Source: Erysipelotrichaceae bacterium
Lineage (GTDB): Bacteria > Bacillota_I > Bacilli_A > Erysipelotrichales > Erysipelotrichaceae
Direction of reading: 5' to 3'
DNA length: 64,000 nucleotides
Assembly: GCA_017473265.1 (NCBI GenBank)
Contig: JAFULQ010000008.1
Coordinates: 1 to 64,000, forward strand
Shown: positions 56,521-64,000 of the stretch, in pieces
Layout of the letters: each line of letters starts with the position of its first letter
Numbering within the stretch: position 1 is the first letter of the stretch
Position numbers and translations under genes: made by a program
The notes under the pieces: generated by a model
What the model was told of the DNA's origin: nothing
The model's database searches: none
The model's input: only the letters and a program-made list of their open reading frames with translations

Positions 56521-56755
56521 TGTGTACCCAGAATCCTGGACACGTTAAATTTTAGTTTTAAACCTAGCATGTGGATGCTAACCTGTATTGGACAGGTGGC
56601 ATCCATTTTGTTTTTGGAGAGTGTAATATATGAAAATTTGCAATATACAATTTACTTTTTTCTTAATACAAATTTAATGCAACAAAAAGGATGCTAACGC
56701 ACAATTTATATCTAGTGTGAAATAATTATTATAGTAGATGATTAGAGGTATTAAT
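56521..56755. other. Non-coding gap with possible IS3-like end
   Basis: No gene is seen. TGTGTACCCAGAATCCTGG followed by ACACG (56521-56544) looks like an IS3-family terminal repeat, or may be just a small GTGT/ACAC hairpin. A strong terminator hairpin follows (56572-56616). The sequence GGATGCTAAC occurs twice, at about 56573 and 56688. Confidence 0.3.
56572..56616 (+). terminator. Long two-stem terminator after pullulanase
   Basis: TGGATGC (56572-56578) pairs with GCATCCA (56599-56605) and, inside, ACCTGT (56581-56586) with ACAGGT (56592-56597), followed by TTTTGTTTTT. Confidence 0.8.
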
Positions 56756-58084
56756 ATGGGACGAATTAGAAAACGTTTATCTTCATCTCAAATTATTATA
56801 TTTGGTTTTGCTATAGCAATCCTAATCGGAAGTTTATTATTAACAATTCCAATTTCTACAAAAGATGGTAATGGTACAAGTTTTATAGATGCCTTATTCA
56901 CAGCAACCTCAGCAGTTTGCGTTACAGGACTGGTTGTTCACGATACAGCGACATATTGGAGTGTTTTTGGACAAGGATTAATTATGATTATGATTCAAAT
57001 TGGAGGTATGGGAATTGTAACGATTGCTGTTGCAATTTCCATGTTATCTGGGAAACATATTGGTTTAAAACAGCGTAGTACTATGCAAGAAGCAATATCT
57101 GCTCATAAAGTTGGAGGTATTGTTCGGATGACTGGATTTATTATTAAAATGACAATCATCTTCGAACTTTTGGGATTAATAATCATGGCACCAACTTTCT
57201 GTAAAGAGTTTGGAACGATAAAAGGGATATGGTATTCCTTGTTTCACTCTATTTCAGCATTTTGCAATGCTGGATTTGACTTGATGGGAGTAAAAGAACA
57301 ATATTCTTCTCTTACATTTTTTGCGAATCACCCAATTATCAACTTTACTGTTATGTCATTAATTATTATTGGTGGAATTGGTTTTATGACATGGGATGAT
57401 ATTATAAAACATAAATTTAATATACGGAAATATCGCATGCAAAGTAAAGTTATTTTAATGACTACTACATTGTTAATAGTATTTCCAGCAATATACTTTT
57501 ATTTCTTTGAATTTCAAAACATGCCAATACATATACGTATCATGAGTTCTCTATTTCAATCAATTACACCGAGAACTGCTGGATTCAATACGGTTGATTT
57601 AACTATAATTAGTGAGGTTGGCTTAGCCATTATAATTATACTTATGCTTATAGGTGGATCTCCAGGTTCAACTGCCGGTGGTATGAAAACTACAACGATT
57701 GCGGTTATGCTTTCTACAGCAATCTCTGTATTCCGCCGCAGAGAACATACACATTTTTTTGGACGCAGAGTGAATGAAGAAACTGTTAGAAATGCAGGGA
57801 CTATTTTAATGTTGTATGTAATTTTGTTTTTAACAGGAGGTTGTATTATTAGTTGCATTGAGGATCTTCCATTACTTAGTTGTTTGTTTGAAACAGCATC
57901 AGCAATCGGAACGGTAGGATTGACTTTAGGAATCACAACAAAGTTAGGAATCATTTCTAAGATGATTTTAATCTTTTTAATGTATGTTGGCAGAGTCGGT
58001 AGTTTAACCTTGATATTCTCAGCTATTTCTAGTAATCAAGGAAATACAGCACGATTTCCACAAGAAAAAATAACGGTGGGATAA
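56756..58084 (+). CDS. KtrB/TrkH-family potassium channel subunit
   Basis: A 442-aa membrane protein of the SKT superfamily. Four pore repeats are visible with filter-like segments SAVCVTGLV, SAFCNAGFD, GSPGSTAGGMKTT and SAIGTVGLTLG, each with the filter Gly. Length and AGGM gate loop favour KtrB. It forms the K+ path in the membrane, gated by the RCK subunit encoded next. I start at ATG 56756 (MGRIRKR) after AGAGG; ATG 56738 encloses that site. Confidence 0.92.
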   Translation: MGRIRKRLSSSQIIIFGFAIAILIGSLLLTIPISTKDGNGTSFIDALFTATSAVCVTGLVVHDTATYWSVFGQGLIMIMIQIGGMGIVTIAVAISMLSGKHIGLKQRSTMQEAISAHKVGGIVRMTGFIIKMTIIFELLGLIIMAPTFCKEFGTIKGIWYSLFHSISAFCNAGFDLMGVKEQYSSLTFFANHPIINFTVMSLIIIGGIGFMTWDDIIKHKFNIRKYRMQSKVILMTTTLLIVFPAIYFYFFEFQNMPIHIRIMSSLFQSITPRTAGFNTVDLTIISEVGLAIIIILMLIGGSPGSTAGGMKTTTIAVMLSTAISVFRRREHTHFFGRRVNEETVRNAGTILMLYVILFLTGGCIISCIEDLPLLSCLFETASAIGTVGLTLGITTKLGIISKMILIFLMYVGRVGSLTLIFSAISSNQGNTARFPQEKITVG

Positions 58085-58094
58085 GGAGAAAAAT

Positions 58095-58742
58095 ATGAAA
58101 TCTATATTATTAATTGGACTTGGACGTTTTGGTACGCATATTGCTATGAAACTTAATGAATTAAATCATGAAGTAATGGCAATTGATAACAATGAAGAAA
58201 GAGTTAATGCAGCACTTTCATATGTTACTAACGCTCAAATTGGTGATAGTACTAATGGAGAATTCTTATCTTCTTTGGGCATTAGTAATTTTGATGCCTG
58301 TATCGTTGCTATTGGTGACAATTTCCAAAACTCTTTAGAAACAGCTTATTTATTGAAAGAATTAGGAGCAAAAAAAGTTATTGCTAGAGCATCTAGAGGC
58401 GTGCAAGAGAAATTTTTACTTCGTAATGGTGCGGATGAGGTAGTTTATCCAGAAAAGCAGTTAGCAGCATGGACAGCTATCCGTTGTACTTCAGAACATA
58501 TTCGAGATTATATTGAATTGGATTCTGATTACTCTATTATAGAACTAAGTATTCCAGATGAATGGGATGGAAAAACAATTATTCAGCTAGATATTCGTAG
58601 AAAATATGGAATTAATATATTGGGAATAAGAGAATATGGAAAACTTAATATGAATATGTTACCTAGTACTGTTCTTAATAAAGGAAAAACGATTTTAGTT
58701 CTTGGTCCTCATAAAGCTGTTCAAAAGTGTTTCCATATTTAA
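58095..58742 (+). CDS. KtrA/TrkA-type RCK regulatory subunit
   Basis: A 215-aa cytoplasmic protein: RCK_N Rossmann domain with LLIGLGRFGTHIA and the acidic end AIDNNEE, then an RCK_C domain (about 140-215). Such octameric rings bind ATP/ADP and often c-di-AMP through RCK_C, controlling the KtrB-type pore. GGAGAA precedes the ATG, 10 bp after the pore gene. Confidence 0.92.
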   Translation: MKSILLIGLGRFGTHIAMKLNELNHEVMAIDNNEERVNAALSYVTNAQIGDSTNGEFLSSLGISNFDACIVAIGDNFQNSLETAYLLKELGAKKVIARASRGVQEKFLLRNGADEVVYPEKQLAAWTAIRCTSEHIRDYIELDSDYSIIELSIPDEWDGKTIIQLDIRRKYGINILGIREYGKLNMNMLPSTVLNKGKTILVLGPHKAVQKCFHI

Positions 58743-58765
58743 AGAAGTAATTTGAGGTAATTTTG

Positions 58766-59293
58766 ATGAAAGATATTGTTGTATTGATGTTGCTTATTAT
58801 AATGGCAATTTTGTTTGCTTATTACCTTTTAAAAAAACTAAATGCTATTATTAGTGAAACGTTTCGTTTGCAATCTACTGAAAATGCAGTTAAAGGTTGT
58901 GTTATCAAAATAGGAACTACAAGAAAATCATTATTTGATTCTACAAAATCTGCATTAGATCAGTGTTCACAACTACATCCTAATATAGAGTATGTTTTTT
59001 CTATAAGTAATGTTAATCATCTTCTTTGGAAATTATATATTGGAAGAATTGATATCATATTATTGTCTGAAAAACATATCAAGAAAATAAATAAAGGCTT
59101 TTCATCTTTTCATGTTCCATATCGTATTAATAAAAAAGACAAAATACAAATTCGTACAGAGGGTGAGGAAGAGAATAGGTGTTATGTTGTTTGGAATCCA
59201 TCCATTACATCTAGAGAAAGGGATAGAGTTTTGTTCTATATTGAAAATGATCAAAACAGTATACGTAGTGGTTACTATGAATGCGTAGAATGA
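58766..59293 (+). CDS. Membrane-anchored protein with LysR-effector-like domain
   Basis: A 175-aa protein. One N-terminal TM (about 4-22, VVLMLLIIMAILFAYYLL) is followed by a segment at about 45-100 with CVIKIGTTRKSLFDSTKSAL, QLHPNIEYVF, NHLLWKLYIGRIDIILLSE, which resembles the first half of a LysR substrate-binding (type 2 periplasmic) domain. No helix-turn-helix is present. The end (RCYVVWNPSITSRERDRVLFY) may be the second lobe, shortened. ATG 58766 follows GAGG. It lies between the Ktr-like genes and kdpDE and shares their direction, so a role in potassium sensing or transport is plausible but unproven. Confidence 0.65.
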   Translation: MKDIVVLMLLIIMAILFAYYLLKKLNAIISETFRLQSTENAVKGCVIKIGTTRKSLFDSTKSALDQCSQLHPNIEYVFSISNVNHLLWKLYIGRIDIILLSEKHIKKINKGFSSFHVPYRINKKDKIQIRTEGEEENRCYVVWNPSITSRERDRVLFYIENDQNSIRSGYYECVE

Positions 59294-59315
59294 TTCATTT
59301 AATTTGCTTTAAAAT

Positions 59316-59335
59316 AAAGCCCGTAAGGGCTTTTT
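59316..59335 (+). terminator. Terminator after the Ktr-like operon
   Basis: AAAGCCC (59316-59322), loop gtaa, GGGCTTT (59327-59333), then T. Confidence 0.85.
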
Positions 59336-59448
59336 AAGTATAGATTATGAAATAAATGAATTATATTCTGCATCTTGAAAAACAAGCGCATACTCATTAT
59401 TACTTACACGATTGTATCTTCTCATTTGGTATTAAATGACAGTTTTTA

Positions 59449-59457
59449 TGGTATAAT
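59449..59457 (+). promoter_or_regulatory. Extended -10 promoter of kdpDE
   Basis: TG-G-TATAAT (59449-59457) is a consensus extended -10 element 27 bp before kdpD. No matching -35 is seen. Confidence 0.5.
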
Positions 59458-59483
59458 TGATAAAAATCAAGAAGGTGGCTGCT

Positions 59484-62069
59484 ATGAATTTTGTAGACAA
59501 AGGAAAATTAAAAATTTTCTTCGGATATACTGAAAATATAGGGAAAACACAAGCTATGCTTAAAGCAGCATGGATTGCTAAAGAACGAGGTGTGGATGTT
59601 GTGGTTGGATATATCGCTGCAAATGTTTCTGAACAGATGATAGAACAACTTTCACAATTTGAAATGTTAGATTTAGGAAAGGGCCGCATATTCGATATTG
59701 ATCGAGCATTAGAAAGAAAACCTGAATTAATATTAATTGATGAACTGGCACATACAAATAATTTTAACAGCCGCCATAAACATCGATATCAAGAAGTGGA
59801 AGAACTTCTTAACAATGGAATAGATGTGTATACAACAATTAATGTCGGAAATATTGAAAGTCTTCGAGATTTGGTTGCATCGATTACTGGAATTAGTGCA
59901 TGGGAAAGTATTCCAGATTTTGTGTTTGATAATGCGGATCAAGTAGAATTAATTGATGCTGAACCGCAGGAAATAATCGAACATTTAAAAGAAAAAAACA
60001 CCGCAGAATCTAGACTTTCTTTTGAACAATTATCAGCATTGCGTGAAATAGCTCTTAGAAGATGTGCAGATAGGGTAAAACATGTTTTTGAACGTACACA
60101 GGATAAAAAAGCATTCCATACAGATGAGCATATTCTTGCGTGTTTATCGTCTGCTCCATCTAATGCCAAAATTATTCGCACAGCAGCTCGTATGGCAAAA
60201 GCATTTAATAGTCAGTTTACTGCTCTATTTGTAGAAACATCAGATTTTGTAACGGAAACAAAAGAAAATAAGCAACGTCTTCGTGAAAATCAAAGATTGG
60301 CACAACAGCTTGATGCAAACATTGAAACTGTTTATGGTGATGATGTTCCCTATCAAATTGCGGAGTTTGCTCGTCTTTCAGGAATTACAAAAATTGTTCT
60401 TGGCCGTAGTGCTGTAACACGAAAAAACTTTTTAGGAAAACAAACGCTAACAGAGCAACTTCTTGCTTATGCACCCGAAATAGATATTCATATCATCCCT
60501 GATAGAAGTACGGATATTGCGTATAAGCATAAAAAAACGAAAAGCTTAAGAAAAAATGAAATATTAAAAAATGGAATCATCAGTGTAGCTATTTTTGCAG
60601 GTACTACATTACTCAGTATTCTATTTGAACATTTAGGATTTACAGATTCTAATATTATCATGGTATATATTTTAGGAGTGCTATTGACATCTATTGTAAC
60701 GTCTCATCAAATCTACAGTTTGGTTTCTTCTGTGGCTAGTGTAGTAATATTTAATTTCTTATTTACTGCTCCAAGGTTTTCTCTAGAGGCTTATGGAACT
60801 GGATATCCAGTGACCTTTGTAATTATGTTTTTAACAGCTTATATTACTGGAACTTTTGCAATACGTTATAAAGCACAGGCTGGTCAATCTGCAAAAATAG
60901 CACATAGAACAAAAATACTGTTTGATACAAATCAAATGCTTTCTAAATTAAATGGAAAAGATGAAATTTTTCAAGCTACAGCGAAACAAATTCAAAAATT
61001 ATTAAATCGTAATATCGTTATTTATGAAAATGAAAATGGTTATTTAAAGAATCCATATTTTTCTTTAGTAAATGAAAACGAAAACTATTTTTATGATTTT
61101 GAAAGTGAAGGTATTACTGCTAAATGGGTGATGACAAATAACCAAATTGCTGGTGCAACTACGGATACACATGCACATGTACAGTATTTATATCTTGCTG
61201 TTCGTATAAATGATCATGTTTATGGTGTGTTGGGTATCGATGCTAAAGAATCTCCTCTTGATGCATCTGAACATAGTATTGTGATTTCTATTTTAGGTGA
61301 GGCTGCATTAGCATTAGAAAATGAAAAAAATGCTCGTGAAAAAGAGGAAGCAGCTGTATTAGTAGAGAGCGAACAACTTCGCGCAAATCTATTACGTGCA
61401 ATATCTCATGACCTTCGTACTCCATTGACTTCTATTTCTGGAAATGCTAATAATTTGATGGCAAATGGTAAAAGTTTTGATGAAAAAACAAAACAGCAGA
61501 TGTATGCAGATATTTATAATGACTCAATGTGGCTTATTGATTTAGTTGAAAATTTATTATATGCTACACGAATTGAAGATGGACGAATGAAACTTCAAAC
61601 TTCTGCAGAGCTTCTTAGTGAAATTGTTGAAGAATCGATTCAAAGAATTAGGCCGAAGGCAAACAATCATTTGTTGAATGTATCCCATATGGATGATTTG
61701 TTGTTAGTAAAAGCAGATGCCAAACTTGTTGTACAGGTTGTTACTAATATAATTGATAATGCGTTAAAATATACACCAAGTGGAACTTCAATCTCAATTA
61801 TTACAAAGAGAGTCAATGATTTGGCTGAAATACAAATTGCTGATACTGGTAATGGCATTTCAGATAAGGATAAACAACATATTTTTGATAAATTTTATTG
61901 TGGAGACAATAAAGTTGCGGATAATCGCCGCAGTTTGGGTCTAGGTCTATTTCTATGTAAAGCAATTATTCAGGCACATGGAGGAACCATTTCTGTTTCG
62001 GATAATTTGCCACATGGAACAATATTTACCTTTACCCTTCCGTTAGAGGAGGCTTCTTATTATGAATAG
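59484..62069 (+). CDS. kdpD: Sensor histidine kinase KdpD
   Basis: An 861-aa KdpD. The N-terminal KdpD domain has KLKIFFGYTENIGKTQAML (Walker A-like GX4GKT) and LILIDELAHTN. A USP-like domain (about 225-345) follows, with NSQFTALFVET and VLGRSAVTRKNFLG. Four TM helices (DUF4118, about 365-465) lead to a GAF-like region, then HisKA with phospho-His in LLRAISHDLRTPLTS and HATPase with NIIDNALKYTPSG, DTGNGIS and LGLGLFLCKAI. It senses K+ limitation or salt. ATG 59484 follows AAGGTGG; longer frame not used. It overlaps kdpE by 8 bp. Confidence 0.95.
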   Translation: MNFVDKGKLKIFFGYTENIGKTQAMLKAAWIAKERGVDVVVGYIAANVSEQMIEQLSQFEMLDLGKGRIFDIDRALERKPELILIDELAHTNNFNSRHKHRYQEVEELLNNGIDVYTTINVGNIESLRDLVASITGISAWESIPDFVFDNADQVELIDAEPQEIIEHLKEKNTAESRLSFEQLSALREIALRRCADRVKHVFERTQDKKAFHTDEHILACLSSAPSNAKIIRTAARMAKAFNSQFTALFVETSDFVTETKENKQRLRENQRLAQQLDANIETVYGDDVPYQIAEFARLSGITKIVLGRSAVTRKNFLGKQTLTEQLLAYAPEIDIHIIPDRSTDIAYKHKKTKSLRKNEILKNGIISVAIFAGTTLLSILFEHLGFTDSNIIMVYILGVLLTSIVTSHQIYSLVSSVASVVIFNFLFTAPRFSLEAYGTGYPVTFVIMFLTAYITGTFAIRYKAQAGQSAKIAHRTKILFDTNQMLSKLNGKDEIFQATAKQIQKLLNRNIVIYENENGYLKNPYFSLVNENENYFYDFESEGITAKWVMTNNQIAGATTDTHAHVQYLYLAVRINDHVYGVLGIDAKESPLDASEHSIVISILGEAALALENEKNAREKEEAAVLVESEQLRANLLRAISHDLRTPLTSISGNANNLMANGKSFDEKTKQQMYADIYNDSMWLIDLVENLLYATRIEDGRMKLQTSAELLSEIVEESIQRIRPKANNHLLNVSHMDDLLLVKADAKLVVQVVTNIIDNALKYTPSGTSISIITKRVNDLAEIQIADTGNGISDKDKQHIFDKFYCGDNKVADNRRSLGLGLFLCKAIIQAHGGTISVSDNLPHGTIFTFTLPLEEASYYE

Positions 62070-62760
62070 TTTTCAAATATTGGTTGTTGAAGATGATAAA
62101 CCCGTTAGAAATCTAATTACAACTACATTAAAAGCTAATAACTATCGTTATATTACTTCAATAAATGGGGAAAGTGCTATTATGGAAACGGCTTCGCACA
62201 ATCCTGATATTATTCTATTGGATTTAGGTTTACCGGACGTTGATGGTGTTGAAGTAATAAAACGTATTAGAAGTTGGTCGAATATTCCTATTATTGTTAT
62301 TAGCGCCCGAAACGAGGATAGCGATAAAATTGATGCACTAGATGCTGGTGCTGATGATTATTTGACAAAACCATTTTCTGTTGATGAACTTCTTGCGCGA
62401 CTTCGTGTCACTCAAAGACGGTTGGCTTTGATGCAAAATAGCAACATACAAGAATCATGCTATGAAAATGGGCAACTCCGTATTGATTATGCAAAACGTT
62501 GTGTCTATTTGGCACAGGAAGAATTACGTTTAACGCCAATCGAATATAAACTCTTATGCTTACTTGCAAAAAATACAGGCAAGGTATTAACGCATAAATA
62601 TATTCTGACCAATGTATGGGGCAATAGTCTAGACTCTAATGTTGGTTCTCTGCGTGTATTTATGGCAACATTAAGAAAAAAATTAGAAAAGAATTCTAAT
62701 TCTTTACAGTACATCCAAACCCATATTGGTATAGGTTATCGTATGATGCGAGTAGAATAA
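62062..62760 (+). CDS. kdpE: Response regulator KdpE
   Basis: A 232-aa OmpR-type regulator. Receiver: acidic pair EDDKPV, phospho-Asp in IILLDLGLPDVDG, Thr/Ser in VISARNED, Lys in YLTKPF. The winged helix (about 130-232) shows LRLTPIEYKLLCLLAKNTGKV, LTHKYILTNVWG and GSLRVFMATLRKKLE. No kdpFABC follows, so its target may be the Ktr-like operon just upstream or a locus elsewhere. AGAGGAGG lies within the kdpD end. Confidence 0.95.
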   Translation: MNSFQILVVEDDKPVRNLITTTLKANNYRYITSINGESAIMETASHNPDIILLDLGLPDVDGVEVIKRIRSWSNIPIIVISARNEDSDKIDALDAGADDYLTKPFSVDELLARLRVTQRRLALMQNSNIQESCYENGQLRIDYAKRCVYLAQEELRLTPIEYKLLCLLAKNTGKVLTHKYILTNVWGNSLDSNVGSLRVFMATLRKKLEKNSNSLQYIQTHIGIGYRMMRVE

Positions 62761-62858
62761 GAAAATACTTAATAATAAATGAAAAGTAGTTTGAATATAC
62801 GATTTAGAAAATAGAATATAATATCAGATATGACAGTAATAGCTCATAGAGGGATTGA

Positions 62859-62957
62859 TATGAATGGACATACTTTTTAGATGTTTATAATAATTCGATT
62901 ATTGCATGGGATATTTCAGAAAAACATGAAGATATCAAACCATATTACACATTCTAA
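62859..62957 (+). pseudogene. Possible integrase/transposase fragment
   Basis: A stop-bounded frame of about 32 codons reads TYFLDVYNNSIIAWDISEKH before ending YYTF-stop. The pattern of a beta strand with Asp, then SIIAWDIS, recalls the rve core of IS3-like transposases (YLxxVxDxYsxxIVGWxiS). No start codon or flanking frame is found. The rest of 62761-63030 appears non-coding apart from the terminator at its end. Confidence 0.25.
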
Positions 62958-62985
62958 TTTAAATTCATAACTATAATGCATATTA

Positions 62986-63026
62986 TAAAAATACCCTTCT
63001 TACTGGCTTGTCCAGTAAACAGGGTA
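62986..63026 (-). terminator. Terminator of the LytTR gene
   Basis: TACCCT (62992-62997) pairs with AGGGTA (63021-63026), and TTACTGG (63000-63006) with CCAGTAA (63012-63018); a U-run on minus comes from the A-run at 62987-62991. Confidence 0.8.
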
Positions 63027-63030
63027 CATA

Positions 63031-63423
63031 TCAAACTGATCTTTCTTTTATATATGCCAAAAACTGTGTACGTAGCTGCATAGAACGCTTACTGGATATT
63101 GGAATACGAATATCATTATCCAATAGTAGATACAATTGTGAGAATGCTTTAATGTATTGCATATTCACGATGTAAGATTGATGAGGCATTATGAATATTG
63201 AGGTATCCAATACAGTGTATAATTCCTTGATTTTCTTATGTGTAATATATGTAGTGGTAGTTGTGTGGACAAAGGTAACTCTTTGAAGATAATTATCATA
63301 TTTGGAAAAGTGTTCAAAATAGATAATGTTCGCAAATGGTATTTGAATGCCGTGTTCTAAATATAGTATTTCCATACCATCATTATATGATGGAAAAATA
63401 GTTTCACAACATTTGTAACACAT
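63031..63423 (-). CDS. Stand-alone LytTR DNA-binding protein
   Basis: A 130-aa protein that is almost entirely a LytTR domain: YLEHGIQIPFANIIYFEHF, THKKIKELYTVLDTSIFIMP, HQSYIVNMQYIKAF and ISSKRSMQLRTQFLAYI. No receiver or membrane domain is attached. The first 16 residues contain three Cys (CYKCCE). The start is uncertain: ATG 63423 has only a close AGG, and ATG 63375 is possible. It faces away from the XRE gene. Such small LytTR proteins often control competence, bacteriocin or their own operons with a membrane partner, which is not seen here. Confidence 0.78.
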   Translation of the reverse strand: MCYKCCETIFPSYNDGMEILYLEHGIQIPFANIIYFEHFSKYDNYLQRVTFVHTTTTTYITHKKIKELYTVLDTSIFIMPHQSYIVNMQYIKAFSQLYLLLDNDIRIPISSKRSMQLRTQFLAYIKERSV

Positions 63424-63474
63424 CCTGCAAAAAATAGGATAAAGTTGATAAAAAAGTCAAATACTATGGTATAT

Positions 63475-63496
63475 AAGTACAAATCACTCCGTACTT
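63475..63496. promoter_or_regulatory. Inverted repeat before the XRE gene
   Basis: AAGTAC-N10-GTACTT (63475-63496) lies in the divergent gap between the LytTR and XRE genes, near possible boxes TTGATA (63445) and TATATA (63470). It may be an operator of either regulator. Confidence 0.35.
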
Positions 63497-63531
63497 CGAT
63501 TGTGTACAATTATGGTAAGGGTAGTGATAGT

Positions 63532-63807
63532 ATGTTTGGAAGTAATTTAAAAGATGTAAGAAAAGCAAGAAGATTGACACAACAAGAACTTGCGACACTA
63601 GTAGGTGTTTCAAAGACAACAATTTCTGGTTGGGAAACTGGTGCAAATTTGCCAGCATCACAAACCTTAATTTTACTTGCGAAAACGTTACATACATCTA
63701 TTGATTATTTAGTTGGATTATCTACACCAAGTACGATTAATACAGATGGTTTAAGTGAAAGTGATATTCGTAAATTACAAATGTTTGCGGACATTATGAA
63801 AGAATAA
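63532..63807 (+). CDS. XRE-family transcriptional regulator
   Basis: A 91-aa Cro/CI-type repressor. MFGSNLKDVRKARRLTQQEL, the recognition helix VGVSKTTISGWETGANLP and LLAKTLHTSIDYLVGLS form a complete five-helix HTH, with a short C-terminal tail (SDIRKLQMFADIMKE) for dimerisation. ATG 63532 fits the domain start; the longer frame upstream runs through the promoter region. It ends at a terminator. Confidence 0.88.
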   Translation: MFGSNLKDVRKARRLTQQELATLVGVSKTTISGWETGANLPASQTLILLAKTLHTSIDYLVGLSTPSTINTDGLSESDIRKLQMFADIMKE

Positions 63808-63810
63808 GTG

Positions 63811-63841
63811 AACTACATATAGTAATATGTAGTTTTTTTTA
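63811..63841 (+). terminator. Terminator after the XRE gene
   Basis: AACTACATAT (63811-63820), loop agta, ATATGTAGTT (63825-63834), then T-run. Confidence 0.92.
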
Positions 63842-63851
63842 TGGAGGAAAT

Positions 63852-64000
63852 ATGCAAAAAGTGTTTTTCATGAGCAATCAAACCATTTTATATTTACCAA
63901 TTGATGAAATTATTTTTATACAATGGAGGAATCGTAAATTGTATGTACATACCAAAGATACCATTTATCCAGTGAGTGGATATTTAAAACAATATACGTA
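63852..64000 (+). CDS. Second LytTR-domain protein (5' part, cut by window end)
   Basis: ATG 63852 follows GGAGGAAAT. The visible residues start MQKVFFMSNQTILYLPIDEI and continue with IIFIQWRNRKLYVHTK and YPVSGYLKQY, the first strands of a LytTR domain, directly at the N-terminus. So it too seems to lack a receiver. The rest is beyond the window. Confidence 0.65.
   Translation, partial: MQKVFFMSNQTILYLPIDEIIFIQWRNRKLYVHTKDTIYPVSGYLKQYT

Noticed and set aside
56521-56755. A ydaO-type c-di-AMP riboswitch before the Ktr-like operon
   Set aside because: The conserved ydaO core sequences are absent; the only strong structure is a terminator.
62761-63030. kdpFABC or kdpC remnants after kdpE
   Set aside because: The only reading frame there is a 32-codon fragment without resemblance to Kdp subunits.

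Overview
The window is low-GC Bacillota DNA. Strong AGGAGG-type ribosome binding sites, an AT-rich background, the order rpsF-ssb-rpsR-(yybS)-gdpP-rplI-dnaB, a single FemAB-type enzyme, many Cof-type HAD phosphatases and Lac-family PTS genes suggest an Erysipelotrichia-like, probably host-associated anaerobe. Genus cannot be set from the sequence. No rRNA, tRNA or CRISPR array was seen.

Layout. 1-140: right end of an IS200-type element running in from upstream. 325-8460: a fused ABC exporter, a YfcC/DcuC-type carrier, a PadR regulator with a HAAS/DUF4097 protein, two tandem HAD phosphatases and a 52-aa membrane peptide. 8463-23869: the most unusual region. A PRD-type PTS regulator diverges from a long plus-strand run encoding a Lac/cellobiose-type PTS (EIIA, EIIB, EIIC), a HAD phosphatase, three Old Yellow Enzyme/NAD(FAD) oxidoreductases, a GH1 6-phospho-beta-glucosidase, two small proteins, a pair of unrecognised paralogues and a SnoaL-like protein. 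I infer that a beta-glucoside is taken up as its 6-phosphate, split inside the cell, and its aglycone modified by flavoenzymes. Convergent to this run are a DUF3284 gene and a GntR/UTRA regulator, the latter diverging from deoC and an SDR gene through back-to-back promoters.

26.8-36.0 kb: a NfeD-stomatin operon, a HAD, an aldo/keto reductase, a TnpB-only IS200/IS605 element (30.8-32.2 kb) that supplies the stop codon of an M42 peptidase, then ispD, an M24 peptidase and an anchored protein. 36.0-46.8 kb: the conserved rpsF to dnaB block with a probable S6:S18 leader, followed by an M23 peptidase, a WalJ-like hydrolase, rlmH, a FemX-like transferase and an MscS channel. 46.8-56.5 kb: carbon metabolism, with ptsH under a perfect CRE match, phosphoglucomutase, glgB, glgP and a type I pullulanase.

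56.7-62.8 kb: a potassium block with KtrB/TrkH-like and KtrA/TrkA-like subunits, an unusual membrane-anchored protein resembling half of a LysR effector domain, and KdpD/KdpE without kdpFABC. 63.0-64.0 kb: two stand-alone LytTR proteins either side of an XRE regulator; the second runs off the window. Starts were moved to the ATG best placed after a Shine-Dalgarno sequence, as noted per gene.
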